DNA of 64,000 nt from Ktedonobacter robiniae (GTDB taxonomy: Bacteria; Chloroflexota; Ktedonobacteria; Ktedonobacterales; Ktedonobacteraceae), in NCBI RefSeq assembly GCF_016587375.1, contig NZ_BNJG01000001.1, positions 3,788,001-3,852,000 on the forward strand. Direction: 5' to 3'. Each line of letters opens with the position of its first letter. Position 1 is the first letter of the stretch. The notes under the pieces were generated by a model. It was not told the origin of the DNA. It ran no database searches and saw nothing but the letters and a program-made list of their open reading frames with translations. Both the position numbers and the translations under genes were made by a program. This document shows, piece after piece, positions 35,749 to 44,824 of the stretch.

Positions 35749-36102
35749 TTATTTCTGTGCGTACCCTTGCAAGCGCTTCTCGCGCTCTTCCCAGTCGGGC
35801 ATGTAGGCGTAGAGAAAGAGTTTGAAGACTCTGCCGTGGTTGGGGGCAAGCTGGTGAACGAGTTCGTGGACGATGACGTATTCTCCCAGCGCTTTGGGGA
35901 TTCGTAGGAGTATGGGGTCCAGGGTGAGCCAGCCTGATGAGGTGATAGTGCCCCACTGGGCCCCCAGCATCTGAAAGCGGACACGCGGCTCTTTGACGCC
36001 GATACGTGTTGCCCATTGACGGATGGCCCAGCGCATTTCCTCGTCATCGTACCAGGTTTCAGGTTGTCTCTTGTGTGTGGAAGTCTGTGATCCTTGTTTC
36101 AA
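35749..36102 (-). CDS. YgjP-like (DUF45) zinc metallopeptidase, restriction-associated
   Basis: 117 residues. The motif VHELVHQLAPNHGRVF contains the zinc ligands H-E-x2-H and a downstream H in NHG, as in the YgjP/DUF45 group. Those proteins are usually ~230 residues with an N-terminal strand-rich part; this one is a short form keeping WGTITSSGWLTLDP and the metal site. Its start overlaps the hsdR stop by 4 bp, so it is co-translated with the restriction subunit. Such peptidases are repeatedly found beside type I systems; the role there is unproven. Confidence 0.82.
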   Translation of the reverse strand: MKQGSQTSTHKRQPETWYDDEEMRWAIRQWATRIGVKEPRVRFQMLGAQWGTITSSGWLTLDPILLRIPKALGEYVIVHELVHQLAPNHGRVFKLFLYAYMPDWEEREKRLQGYAQK

Positions 36103-38975
36103 ATTCGTTCCAGCTTTATAAGTTTTGTGGCTACTTCCATGTATTTTACCACGCTACCCCAAGAGATCAGGACCTTGTACAGGAGCGCACGTAGTAGCTT
36201 CTCTTGCTGATTGTTCCATCTATAGTCTGGATACTGCATGAAGAGATCGTTAACCTCCTGAGCCTGTTGAGGCGTCACAGTGGGCATATCATAGCGTAAT
36301 GCCATATAGATGGCAAAGGCATTAGCATCTAGACCAAGGTTTTGACGCTCATCACTTGCATGTACATACTGTTCAGTCAGCTTTTCATAGGTATCAAGGG
36401 CCTGTTGTGTGGCAATATGGCGCTCTTCATACTGCTGTGCAACAGCTTCGGCACGCTCCCCAATTGGTATGATATAAGGTTCATACGGCGCCTTTTCCTG
36501 AACCACAGCATTAAGTATTTTGCGCAGGTTGAGGAGCTTAATTGTATCGGAGACTCTACTCTCCTTGAGCATAGCCAGTTCTTTTGCTCCAAGCTCTCGA
36601 ATAGCCCCTGGGAGTTGAAGCGGGCTGCTGGTTGTGTTCTGGCGAAGAAGCTCGCGGGTCTTACGTGTCAACTCTTTGTCCGGGCTTACAGCATCAAGGT
36701 CGCGTCGAACAAACATGAAGAGGTCAGCGAGAGCTTCATAATCCTCCAGATAGGGGCGCAGGAATGGCGAGGGCGAGAGCACCTCGTAGAGATTTTGCAG
36801 GCGGCGGAAGAAGGTCAAGAATTCTTCGCGGCGCTTCTTGTCACTATAGAAGAAGTCAACCGTCTTCTCTATGGCCTTATCATCCTTTGCGTGTGCATAG
36901 GGAAGATATTGAGGCGCGATCTCCTTCATCCAGGTCGCAAAGAGTTGCTTGAGCGTATCGATGTTCTCGATAACTGAGTCGACAACATCAGAGTCGAAGG
37001 CGAGCGCGCTCTCTAGTTTCTCAAAGATGCCGACGAAATCGAGGATAAAGCCGTATGGTTTCTTCTGTCCATCCTCGTCTTCATAGGGACGGTTGACACG
37101 CGCAATAGCCTGGAGCAAGACGTGATCGCGCATGGGCTTATCCAGATACATGCAGTAGAGAATGGGCGCGTCGTAGCCTGTGAGTAGCTTCTCAGTGACG
37201 ATGAGGATCTTTGGTAATTTCTCCTTCTTGAGAAAGTCGCGCCGGACCGTCTTCTCTTCCTCCTCTCGAAGGGCATATTTCTTGAGATCACCAGTGTCAT
37301 TATGAGCGGGAGAGTAGACAGCCTCAATCCAATCGCTGGGCAGGTACTGCTCAAGCGCCTTCTTGTAAAGGATACAGGCTTCGCGGTCAACAGCGACGAG
37401 CATCGCCTTGAAACCCATCTTGTCAATGTTATTCCGAAAATGTTCGGCGATATATTGGGCAATCTGCTCAATACGTTGCGGCGACTTCATAATCTCTTTC
37501 AGCTCGACCGCCCGATCCAGGATGGCATTCAACTCGCTAACATCGTTAACCCCCTCCACATCGGTCAAGCTGAGAAATTGCTTCTCCAATGTCTCGCGAT
37601 CAACACGCAGCTGTGAGGGAGCAAGAGCATAGTTGAGCCGAACGGTGGTATTATCCTCGATGGACTCGGCAATGGAGTACTTGTCGAGATAGCCCTGCTC
37701 ATCATCGGCGCCAAAGACCTTGAAGGTGCCTTTGCCCTGAGAGAGGCGATCAATGGGAGTGCCGGTAAAGCCGATATAGGTCGCGTTTGGAATTGCTCCC
37801 ATGAGGTAGTCACCCAAGCCGCCCCCAGTTGTGCGATGTGCCTCATCGACCAGGACGATAATACTTTTGCGCCTGTTGCTTCGGCCACGGATCTTATCAA
37901 ACTTGTGAATCATAGAGACGACCAGGCCGCGGTAGTCTGAATCAAGAATATCTTGCAAATCTTGCTTACTATTGGCCACACGCACATTGTTGATGCCATA
38001 TGCCTGAATATTCTTGAAGAGCTGGCTTTCTAACTCATTGCGATCCACAATCATAATCACGGTGGGCTTCTCACCCTGGGGAGATTGCAGGAGACGCGCG
38101 GCGATGGTAATCATGGTGAGGGTCTTACCGCTTCCCTGAGTATGCCAGATCAAACCGTGATATTTTACGCCTTCATCGATGCGCTGCAAAACCTTCTCGA
38201 CGGCTCGCACCTGGTGCTGGCGCAGGATGACTTTGGTCAAAATATCGTCTTTTGAGAGGAAGATAATATAGTCGCGCAAAACGTGTAGAAAACGGCGCTG
38301 ATCAAAGAAGTTTTTGACCTTCTGCTCAAAATCGCCGGGGACAACGTCTTTCCAATTGAAGAGATTTTTGCGGCTAGTGCTCCAGGTCGCACCATAGTAG
38401 AAGTCAAAGAGTTGCGTGACCTCAAAGACCTGGGGGATCGTTAGCATCTCCGGCGTTTCCTGGTGATAGCGGCGAATCTGCTCTATACCCATACTCAGCC
38501 CATCCGTCGCGTTGGCTTTCTTTGTTTCTGCAATTGCCACAGGGAGGCCATTAATCAGGAAAACTACATCTGCCCTGTTCGTTACCAGACCGCTAGAATC
38601 TTTATGTCGCCACTCATCGGTTACTTGAAAGACATTGCGCTCGATACGCTCAAAATCGATCAGGCACACATTCAGTTCTCGGTTCTCTTCAGGAACAAAG
38701 ATCGACTGCTCGCCACGCAGCCAGCGCAGAGCCTTACGATTCCCCTCAATGATAGGACGAAGCAGATTCAGCTGACGCATGACCTCCTCTGCCCGCTGCT
38801 CATTGAGCACACCCGGATTGAGCGCGAGCAACTGCCGCTTGAGTGTATCATATAAAAAGCGTCCAGTATCCCCTCGCCGCTCGCGCAGCGCATCGTCCCG
38901 CTTAAGACGCTTCCAGCCGACCTGATCCGCGTATTTGATCATCGGCTCCTGAACTGTCCTTCGTTCGCTGCTCAC
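36099..38975 (-). CDS. hsdR: Type I restriction enzyme, R subunit
   Basis: 958 residues from GTG 38975 (AAGGGA 9 nt upstream). The N-terminal nuclease has VVFLINGLPVAIAETKKAN, a PD-(D/E)xK core ending in ETK. The translocase has Walker A HTQGSGKTLTM, VLVDEAHRT (motif II), FTGTPI (motif III) and VNRPYEDEDG (motif VI). A helical C-terminal part binds the methyltransferase core. The subunit pumps DNA and cuts away from the unmethylated site. No frameshift or lost motif is seen, so it is probably active. It is third in the operon hsdM-hsdS-hsdR. Confidence 0.95.
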   Translation of the reverse strand: MSSERRTVQEPMIKYADQVGWKRLKRDDALRERRGDTGRFLYDTLKRQLLALNPGVLNEQRAEEVMRQLNLLRPIIEGNRKALRWLRGEQSIFVPEENRELNVCLIDFERIERNVFQVTDEWRHKDSSGLVTNRADVVFLINGLPVAIAETKKANATDGLSMGIEQIRRYHQETPEMLTIPQVFEVTQLFDFYYGATWSTSRKNLFNWKDVVPGDFEQKVKNFFDQRRFLHVLRDYIIFLSKDDILTKVILRQHQVRAVEKVLQRIDEGVKYHGLIWHTQGSGKTLTMITIAARLLQSPQGEKPTVIMIVDRNELESQLFKNIQAYGINNVRVANSKQDLQDILDSDYRGLVVSMIHKFDKIRGRSNRRKSIIVLVDEAHRTTGGGLGDYLMGAIPNATYIGFTGTPIDRLSQGKGTFKVFGADDEQGYLDKYSIAESIEDNTTVRLNYALAPSQLRVDRETLEKQFLSLTDVEGVNDVSELNAILDRAVELKEIMKSPQRIEQIAQYIAEHFRNNIDKMGFKAMLVAVDREACILYKKALEQYLPSDWIEAVYSPAHNDTGDLKKYALREEEEKTVRRDFLKKEKLPKILIVTEKLLTGYDAPILYCMYLDKPMRDHVLLQAIARVNRPYEDEDGQKKPYGFILDFVGIFEKLESALAFDSDVVDSVIENIDTLKQLFATWMKEIAPQYLPYAHAKDDKAIEKTVDFFYSDKKRREEFLTFFRRLQNLYEVLSPSPFLRPYLEDYEALADLFMFVRRDLDAVSPDKELTRKTRELLRQNTTSSPLQLPGAIRELGAKELAMLKESRVSDTIKLLNLRKILNAVVQEKAPYEPYIIPIGERAEAVAQQYEERHIATQQALDTYEKLTEQYVHASDERQNLGLDANAFAIYMALRYDMPTVTPQQAQEVNDLFMQYPDYRWNNQQEKLLRALLYKVLISWGSVVKYMEVATKLIKLERI

Positions 38976-38991
38976 GGTTTGAAATCCCTTT

Positions 38992-40278
38992 CTACTCCAC
39001 GAGCGGGAGTGCCGAAAGCTTGCCCGTCATTAACTCATCGAGAAGGGCGCGGAAGAGTTCCTCGTGTAATGCTATTTCGTTTTCAAGAGCTTTAATTTTG
39101 GAATCACATGTTTGTAAGATATTCACTATTTCTGCTTGCTCTGATTTACTTGGTAAAAAAATATCAAGCATACGTAACGAGGTGCCTGTTAAATTCTTTT
39201 GAATAGCTCCTGTCGCTAATTGCAAAACTCGTTTCCTTCCCATAGAGGAGTTAAGATAATATTTTAAGAAAACAGGATCTATTTGCAATGAAAGCCGGAA
39301 GCGAATTAAGAATGCCCCAGGTAAAACAGGCTTGCTAAATGCTGTAAAAACAGAGGCAATACCGCAGGTACCACTTCTTGTTATTACTAAATCTCCAGCT
39401 TGAAGAAAATGCTCTTCAAAAGCATCAGTGTCTAGCTGCGCAAATGGCATAGTTTCGTAATTGATGTTTCCGTCATCATCTAAATCAGTAGTCCGCAAAG
39501 TTGCAATATTGCCATTCGCATCATAACATGTAGAACTAAAACGGGGGCCAAAAGCGCTTGAATTGCATAGTTGCCCAAGCTTGACAACATTCCAGCTCGC
39601 TGGTGCCTCTCCTATATCAGTCTGTTTTGTTAGCTCATCTCGTGTGCCATACGTGAAGAGATACTGCATCAAGGCAGCCTTGCGCTCACGCTCCAATTCC
39701 AGCTCTTTGAGGCGTGCCTGAATAGTGTCTTGCGCTGATTGAAGGACGCGAGCGATAGCACGTTGTTCGGGGAGAGGTGGTATTACAACTGATAAATCAG
39801 TTAATGTAGCCTTATTGATTGACTCAAAAATCGTACCTGAACCTAGAGCTTTAATGTCCTTTTGCTTATGTAGGAACAGGTAAAATAAGAAACGATCATC
39901 TCCATATTTAAGCCTGATAGCTGCTAAGCCCCTGCCAATAATATAATTTTGATCTGCCAAATTGCAACTACCAACAGGGGCTCGCACAGAAACTAAAGTG
40001 CTTCCTTGCTCCGCAATTCTAAGCGGATTTGTACAGTAGGTAGATGGTATTGGATAGAGGTCTGTAAAATCCGCTTTTCCTTGCAGAAAAGGAAGACCTT
40101 GACCAGACTTATTATAAGTTTCTGAAGATGGAGATTGTCCCATCACAATATTGCTAATCTGTTCTAACTTTGCCTCAGTCCAATGTAAGGGATATGCATC
40201 TCTTTTTTTATTTGAAACTTGGCTGGTATTGCTTAACTCACCAGCACTATCTGCTGCAACTGATTTTGATACCAACAT
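38992..40278 (-). CDS. hsdS: Type I restriction enzyme, specificity subunit
   Basis: 428 residues from ATG 40278, which has GAGGA 8 nt upstream and starts one base after the hsdM stop. There are two target-recognition domains, each followed by a conserved helix: IPPLPEQRAIARVLQSAQDTIQARLKELELERERKAAL in the middle and QAEIVNILQTCDSKIKALENEI at the C-terminus. The two domains read the two halves of a bipartite site. They are AT-richer than the helices, as expected for parts that exchange between strains. The recognition sequence cannot be deduced. Confidence 0.93.
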   Translation of the reverse strand: MLVSKSVAADSAGELSNTSQVSNKKRDAYPLHWTEAKLEQISNIVMGQSPSSETYNKSGQGLPFLQGKADFTDLYPIPSTYCTNPLRIAEQGSTLVSVRAPVGSCNLADQNYIIGRGLAAIRLKYGDDRFLFYLFLHKQKDIKALGSGTIFESINKATLTDLSVVIPPLPEQRAIARVLQSAQDTIQARLKELELERERKAALMQYLFTYGTRDELTKQTDIGEAPASWNVVKLGQLCNSSAFGPRFSSTCYDANGNIATLRTTDLDDDGNINYETMPFAQLDTDAFEEHFLQAGDLVITRSGTCGIASVFTAFSKPVLPGAFLIRFRLSLQIDPVFLKYYLNSSMGRKRVLQLATGAIQKNLTGTSLRMLDIFLPSKSEQAEIVNILQTCDSKIKALENEIALHEELFRALLDELMTGKLSALPLVE

Positions 40279-40279
40279 T

Positions 40280-41938
40280 TTAAATTTCCTCAAACAAAAC
40301 CAACTTCGAAAGATTTTGTTGCAATACTATATCAGCCTCTTCTCTGTGCGCCTTTGCTTCAGCTAAATCAGCTAGAATAGCACTTACAGGACGATACACA
40401 TTTTCTGTATCGACAGAAATAAAATGTGATGGGCTTAGATTGTAATCAGCATTGCGCGCTTCTTCAAGCGAGATGACGCGGCTCAGTTTCTCTTGGGTCT
40501 CCCAATTGCGATGGGCATCAGCAATAGCGGTAATGCCATCGCTAGTCAGTTCGTTCTTGGGTTTGCGCTTGACAAAGTAGTTCGAAGCATTGATGAGCAG
40601 AATCTGGTTCTTTCGCTCAGTCGGCTTATCACGATTAAGCAGAATAACAACGCCAGGAGCGGTAGTATTATAGAAGAGATTTTCAGGCAGCAAGATAACG
40701 CATTCTATGACGTCTTCTTCGACGAAGCGCTTACGAATATCACGCTCTCGATTACTAGATTTGCTGCCAGAACCACGCGAAACAGCACCCGTATCTAGCA
40801 CAACTACAGCGCAACCAGAGGTATTGAGCGAGGCATAAATGTGCTGGAGCCAACCCCAGTCAGCTGAAGAGCGTGGTGGAATACCAAAGTGTGTGAAGCG
40901 TTCCCAGGAGTCATGCTCATAGAAAGACTCTTCATAGACATCCTGGTTCCACATAGGATTGGCGACCACGTAGTCAAACTTTTGTAGACCCGAACCTTTC
41001 GCGCCAAAGCCAGGGTTGGTGAAGGTATCGCCGATAGCAAAGCTAGCATCCGTGTAGTCATGCAGGAACATATTCATCTTTGCCATCGCGAAAGTGACAG
41101 AGTTCAGTTCCTGGCCAAAGAGCTTGGGAGCCTTGGCTTTATCCTCATTGTGCTCTTCATAATACATGCGTGCCTTGATGAGCAGACCACCGGAGCCACA
41201 GGTCGGATCATAAATTGTGCTCTGTGGGCGAGGATTGATCAGGTTGGCGATGAGCCAGCCGACCTCTTTCGGCGTATAGAACTCGCCCGCGCTCTGGCCC
41301 TGGCCCTCGGCGAACTTGCGCAAGAGATACTCATAGGTGCGTCCCAGGATATCAGGCTCTGCATTATGCAAGCCCAAGCGATGGCGGCTAATGATCTCAA
41401 TCAGAGCGGCAAGACGATTATCATCCAGTGTGCGCTGGCCGCTCTGGCGCTCGTTATAGTCCTTCACATCGAGCACACCACGCAGAGGCGGGTTCTTATC
41501 GGCTACTGTGCGCATCGCTTCCGTCACAAACTCGCCCAGGCGTCCATCCGCGCCATGGTTGCGCAATTTGCTCCAGCGATACTCGTCAGGAATGAGGAAG
41601 CGCACAATAGGCTGCCTGCCTTCAAGCAAAGCTTGCTGGTGGTCAGCCAGAATAATCTGATAGGCCAGTTCCTCGCCACCATAGAGTTCAACATACTGCT
41701 GAAACTCATCATCAAACACATCCGAGAGGCGCTTATAGAAGATCAGCGGCAAAATAAAATCTTTATATTTCGGTGCATCAGCCGTGCCACGAATCACACA
41801 GGCCGCATCCCACAGCCATGTCTCAAGTTCAGAAATAGTCAGGTGATCGTCAGATTGAATCGCAAGGGGTAATGCTGATTGGCTTGCTGCTGTGTTTCCT
41901 GCCTGGTAGCTTCCACTTCTATTTTTCTTACGTGTCAA
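40280..41938 (-). CDS. hsdM: Type I restriction enzyme, methyltransferase subunit
   Basis: 552 residues. The start is TTG 41938, with AGGAG 7 nt upstream. An N-terminal HsdM helical domain (LETWLWDAACVIRGTADAPKYK) precedes the N6-adenine methylase: motif I in DPTCGSGGLLIKA and motif IV as NPMW, a variant of NPPF/Y. The SAM-binding loop and FGQELNS follow. It methylates adenine in the target set by HsdS and is also the core of the restriction complex. It is coupled to hsdS (1-bp gap). Confidence 0.94.
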   Translation of the reverse strand: MTRKKNRSGSYQAGNTAASQSALPLAIQSDDHLTISELETWLWDAACVIRGTADAPKYKDFILPLIFYKRLSDVFDDEFQQYVELYGGEELAYQIILADHQQALLEGRQPIVRFLIPDEYRWSKLRNHGADGRLGEFVTEAMRTVADKNPPLRGVLDVKDYNERQSGQRTLDDNRLAALIEIISRHRLGLHNAEPDILGRTYEYLLRKFAEGQGQSAGEFYTPKEVGWLIANLINPRPQSTIYDPTCGSGGLLIKARMYYEEHNEDKAKAPKLFGQELNSVTFAMAKMNMFLHDYTDASFAIGDTFTNPGFGAKGSGLQKFDYVVANPMWNQDVYEESFYEHDSWERFTHFGIPPRSSADWGWLQHIYASLNTSGCAVVVLDTGAVSRGSGSKSSNRERDIRKRFVEEDVIECVILLPENLFYNTTAPGVVILLNRDKPTERKNQILLINASNYFVKRKPKNELTSDGITAIADAHRNWETQEKLSRVISLEEARNADYNLSPSHFISVDTENVYRPVSAILADLAEAKAHREEADIVLQQNLSKLVLFEEI

Positions 41939-42195
41939 GGTCCGTCTCCTACCGTTAGTATGCGCAATATAGTTGTAGAGGTGAAAGTATTATACACGCA
42001 TCTGTCTGTAAGAGAAAGATCTTTATCAAAGACAAAGAACCCAGCAACATCAGGCCAGCAATCTGTTCCTCGGTCAGTTTCCTCCTCAGCAATGAGATTG
42101 CAAGTCAGACACGAGAGGTAGCAGCCTTGCAACTCAAGCCTAACATCGTTACCAGCCAGAAAAACCTTAGCAGCACGAGCAGTTTCTTTCATCAA
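41935..42195 (-). CDS. Possible small Cys-containing protein before hsdM
   Basis: A frame of about 86 codons whose TGA overlaps the TTG start of hsdM. It has CYLSCLTC and a few acidic stretches (IAEEETDRGTD). It has no good ribosome site, and a TATAAT for hsdM lies within it (near 41990), which argues that it may be leader rather than gene. No homologue is recognised. Confidence 0.28.
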   Translation of the reverse strand: MMKETARAAKVFLAGNDVRLELQGCYLSCLTCNLIAEEETDRGTDCWPDVAGFFVFDKDLSLTDRCVYNTFTSTTILRILTVGDGP

Positions 42196-42203
42196 TAAAG
42201 AAG

Positions 42204-42246
42204 CCCCTGGGTCAGAGATGGGTTCTGACTCAGGGGGTGTTTTTAT
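42204..42246. terminator. Terminator between the SMR-like gene and hsdM
   Basis: A 13-bp stem (42204-42216 with 42224-42236, one G-U pair) with a 7-nt loop, followed on the plus strand by GGTGTTTTT and on the minus strand by CTTCTTTA. It lies just past the transporter gene and separates it from hsdM. Confidence 0.6.
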
Positions 42247-42587
42247 TCCATCGAGAGAAAGGCTATAGAGATAACTCCCAGGATCAACCCTATAACCTGA
42301 TAGATATTTACTTTCTCATTGTACAAAACATAGGCCACGATAAGAGCGCCAATAGCAGAAAGGACTGAGAACAAAACCGCCCCTTTTCCTAATTCGGCTC
42401 CTGTACGCAGGCTAATGAGCCATGCCGTATTTGCTGCAATGAAACCGATGATAGATAGAACTGCAAAGGCATATTTACCACTTAAGGCAAACTGCTTTGC
42501 CAGGATATCAGCGATCAACTCAAACGCCACGAGTAGTAAAAGAAACCAAAGCCATTTAGGCGGTACTGCCAGCCATTCCCTTATCAT
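42243..42587 (-). CDS. Small EmrE/SMR-like membrane protein
   Basis: 114 residues with four transmembrane helices (WLWFLLLLVAFELIADILA; AFAVLSIIGFIAANTAWLI; GAVLFSVLSAIGALIVAYVL; IYQVIGLILGVISIAFLS). The glutamate in helix 1 (AFELIADILAK) is where the proton/drug-coupling Glu of SMR transporters sits, and VLYNEKVNIYQVIGLILG matches the helix 3-4 loop. SMR proteins work as antiparallel dimers exporting cations or guanidinium-like compounds. The substrate is unknown. It begins 1 bp after the regulator gene stop, so the regulator and transporter form one unit. Confidence 0.72.
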   Translation of the reverse strand: MIREWLAVPPKWLWFLLLLVAFELIADILAKQFALSGKYAFAVLSIIGFIAANTAWLISLRTGAELGKGAVLFSVLSAIGALIVAYVLYNEKVNIYQVIGLILGVISIAFLSME

Positions 42588-42588
42588 C

Positions 42589-43455
42589 TTATTTGTCTAT
42601 CCTTTCTCGCTTCTCACGCACGCAATTTTGAAACCCACGCACGATAGGAGATGGGTTATAGTGCTCTAAATCTAGCTCCCAGGCATTTTCAGCAATATCG
42701 TACCGAGGACTAAAGTATAGCTTTCTAATCATCCTAAGCCCATCGTTTTCCTCTCCCATGTTCCCAGCTGCCCCTAAGGCGAAGGCGTAAAGTTTGCGTA
42801 TATTTACCTCTGGATGATCACACCAGTAGCCTATGACGCTTTTCAGTAGTAGGTTGAAAAAGTGCCTCTTAGCAGGTCTAATGACGCATGATGCAATGTA
42901 ACAAGAATATTCTTTATCAGGCTCATAGCTTAGAACGTGCTCTGAGTGTATCTCTTGTTCAGTCATCTCATCACGTAAGATCTTGAAGATATCTTCTTCT
43001 TGCATGGGAAGTAAGGTCAGACATCCCCAAATGTCCTTGCGGTTGTTTGCATCAAAAATGACACGTATTGCTGTCTGGTTCTTCTGCCACCATTGATACG
43101 TGATATTTGGAGGAGCTGAATTTTCAATACCATAAACTTCGCAGTCGAGAGCAAAGATATAGGGTAAGTCTTCCTTCGTACACCAGTCCGTTCTGGCATC
43201 ACTTTTTGACTCAGTTTTTGCTTCACTGGCTTTGGTTCGTGGCTTTCTACTCTCCCAACGCTTATGGAGCTCTTCTTTAACCCTTAAGACATCCTCATAT
43301 TTGTACTCATAACGGTCTTTACCTCCGCCTTCAGTCTCTTGCCTCTCTATATTTCTTGATTCAACGTAGTAGAAGAACGATTGCCGAGGTACTTGCAGCA
43401 ATTCAGCCCCTTCTTTGGAGGATATATATTTTCCTTGCTCATCTTCCTGACTCAT
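42589..43455 (-). CDS. HTH regulator with GNAT-like C-terminal domain
   Basis: 288 residues from ATG 43455 (AGGTGG 7 nt upstream); the frame is open 59 codons further but through AT-rich promoter DNA. The N-terminus is a MerR/excisionase-type helix-turn-helix (YISSKEGAELLQVPRQSFFYYV) followed by a basic linker. The C-terminal ~190 residues resemble a degenerate acetyltransferase fold (CYIASCVIRPAKRHFFNLLLKSVIGYW, then MIRKLYFSPRYD). Several TTGAGTCA boxes flank its own promoter and a divergent one. It could be the autoregulated repressor of this transporter operon, of the integrative element, or both. Confidence 0.62.
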   Translation of the reverse strand: MSQEDEQGKYISSKEGAELLQVPRQSFFYYVESRNIERQETEGGGKDRYEYKYEDVLRVKEELHKRWESRKPRTKASEAKTESKSDARTDWCTKEDLPYIFALDCEVYGIENSAPPNITYQWWQKNQTAIRVIFDANNRKDIWGCLTLLPMQEEDIFKILRDEMTEQEIHSEHVLSYEPDKEYSCYIASCVIRPAKRHFFNLLLKSVIGYWCDHPEVNIRKLYAFALGAAGNMGEENDGLRMIRKLYFSPRYDIAENAWELDLEHYNPSPIVRGFQNCVREKRERIDK

Positions 43456-44000
43456 TATTGCCCACCTTTTCTCAAATTTGACTCGCACAACAATATTATA
43501 GTCAAAAAAACATATATAATCAATGCTGTCTGAGAATATGTATCTTGAGTCAATATTTGAATGAATTATATATTTTGAGTCAGAAAGTATTGACAAACGC
43601 ATTCCTGACTGTTTATAATCTGATTGTAGCAAATTTGAGTCAGTAAAGAAGTTGACTCAAATAAAGCTGGGTACTTTAACAACGGAAATATGGTTTCGCT
43701 ACCGAGTGAGCGCTGGCGCGTGCGTATACACGGCGTGCTGGGCTGACGAATGGGGTCAGACAATGGAAGCTCAAGCTTCTATCGTATGTTGCAAAGCAGC
43801 GATTACGCCCACGGTAGCATACGGCTGGTAAAGGCCGCTCACAAGCACTGGCAAGGAAAAGGAAGGGAGGGTATTAACGTTTCCCATCCGGTGCTTGTGC
43901 AAACTTCCCCTTTTATTGGTTGAGTTCTGACACCTTGTGAGAGTTGCCAGAACTGAGCCAATAGGAGGCTCAGCGAGTTTTGCAAGGAGGTTTATCAGCA
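43456..44000. promoter_or_regulatory. Divergent promoter region with TTGAGTCA operator boxes
   Basis: Rightward promoter: TTGACA 43590-43595, 18-bp spacer, TATAAT 43614-43619. Leftward promoter: TTGATT (minus strand, 43523-43518), 17 bp, TATAAT (43500-43495). Boxes: 43545-43552, 43573-43582, an inverted pair with 10-bp arms ATTTGAGTCA and TGACTCAAAT at 43633-43642/43653-43662, and a half-site at 43477-43484. Both transcription starts are thus followed by a box, as expected for repression. From 43700 to 44000 there are inverted repeats (CACAAGCAC with GTGCTTGTG, around 43829 and 43893) but no gene. Confidence 0.6.
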
Positions 44001-44351
44001 ATGAGCAATGGCGACCCAGGAGAAAGCACCGCCTTTTGCTCTGAGCTCCCATCTTTTGAAGAAGTGAGCCAGGTCTTACAGCATCTGGGTTTTCGCCTGG
44101 TTCGCCAGATGGGGGCAAGGACATGGAAGCACGTTCCTTCACTACCAGCCCAGTATCACTACCGTCATCAAGCAGATGAGATGTGCGAAGTGATCTTTCT
44201 GGCGGGAGAGGATCACGACGACGATGAGAAGACGTTACCCGCGCATCAATCGCGCTTCTTTGGCTGGTCAGGACGTAACCCACACTTGTACCAGCGCGTC
44301 AGGTCAGAGCTTTCCCAGCACTGGCCGCTCACATGGCAGGCTTCGGCCTAG
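44001..44351 (+). CDS. Hypothetical protein, first gene of the integrative element
   Basis: 116 residues from ATG 44001, with AAGGAGG 10 nt upstream. A short helix (LPSFEEVSQVLQHLGFRLVRQ) and an aromatic, histidine-rich region (ARTWKHVPSLPAQYHYRHQ) are visible, then an acidic DHDDDEK patch. It is probably a small soluble protein. No family is recognised. It is the first gene downstream of the strong rightward promoter at 43590. Confidence 0.6.
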   Translation: MSNGDPGESTAFCSELPSFEEVSQVLQHLGFRLVRQMGARTWKHVPSLPAQYHYRHQADEMCEVIFLAGEDHDDDEKTLPAHQSRFFGWSGRNPHLYQRVRSELSQHWPLTWQASA

Positions 44352-44377
44352 CACACATTTGAGGAGGAACATCGCCT

Positions 44378-44656
44378 ATGGCAATCACCGAACAGCAGTT
44401 GACCCAGGTCGAGCAGCTTCGCAAGAACATTCTCGACACCGTGAAACAGGGAGTCGAGGATGAGTACCTGCTGGCAACCTACAACGGTCTTCTACGGCAT
44501 CTTGATAAGCGTCTCCCGGCAATTAAGCACCGCGTCGAGGGCAATACCTACAAGAACGAAAGCCGTGCAATCGTTCGTAGCCAGCGCCAGGCACGCGGCC
44601 AGAAAACCGGCGCATCTTCTAGTAAGTCGCAAGGTTCCGGTCAAAAAGCTTCGTAG
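44378..44656 (+). CDS. Small basic helical protein, hypothetical
   Basis: 92 residues; GAGGAGGAA lies upstream of the ATG. Two amphipathic helices (QLTQVEQLRKNILDTVKQGV and YLLATYNGLLRHLDKRLP) are followed by a basic, Ser/Gln/Gly-rich tail (RSQRQARGQKTGASSSKSQ). This could be a nucleic-acid-binding protein. It is not recognised. It is 26 bp downstream of the previous gene, so probably co-transcribed. Confidence 0.6.
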   Translation: MAITEQQLTQVEQLRKNILDTVKQGVEDEYLLATYNGLLRHLDKRLPAIKHRVEGNTYKNESRAIVRSQRQARGQKTGASSSKSQGSGQKAS

Positions 44657-44824
44657 TTTGCTCTCGGTTTCCCTCGGGGGTTTTCGTGGCAGTCAACTAG
44701 CAGTTGTTTGTCAGTGACCCCCGTTTTTGAGCTCAAATTAGTGGGTAACTTTCGGGTAACCAATGGAGATTTAAAATTTTCCCTTCCGTTTTTCAATCGG
44801 TTTTCATGAAAGGATGCATGCAAA

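Noticed and set aside
43456..43632. 59-codon extension of the HTH regulator
   Set aside because: It runs through AT-rich DNA that carries both promoters and operator boxes; AGGTGG before ATG 43455 defines the start.
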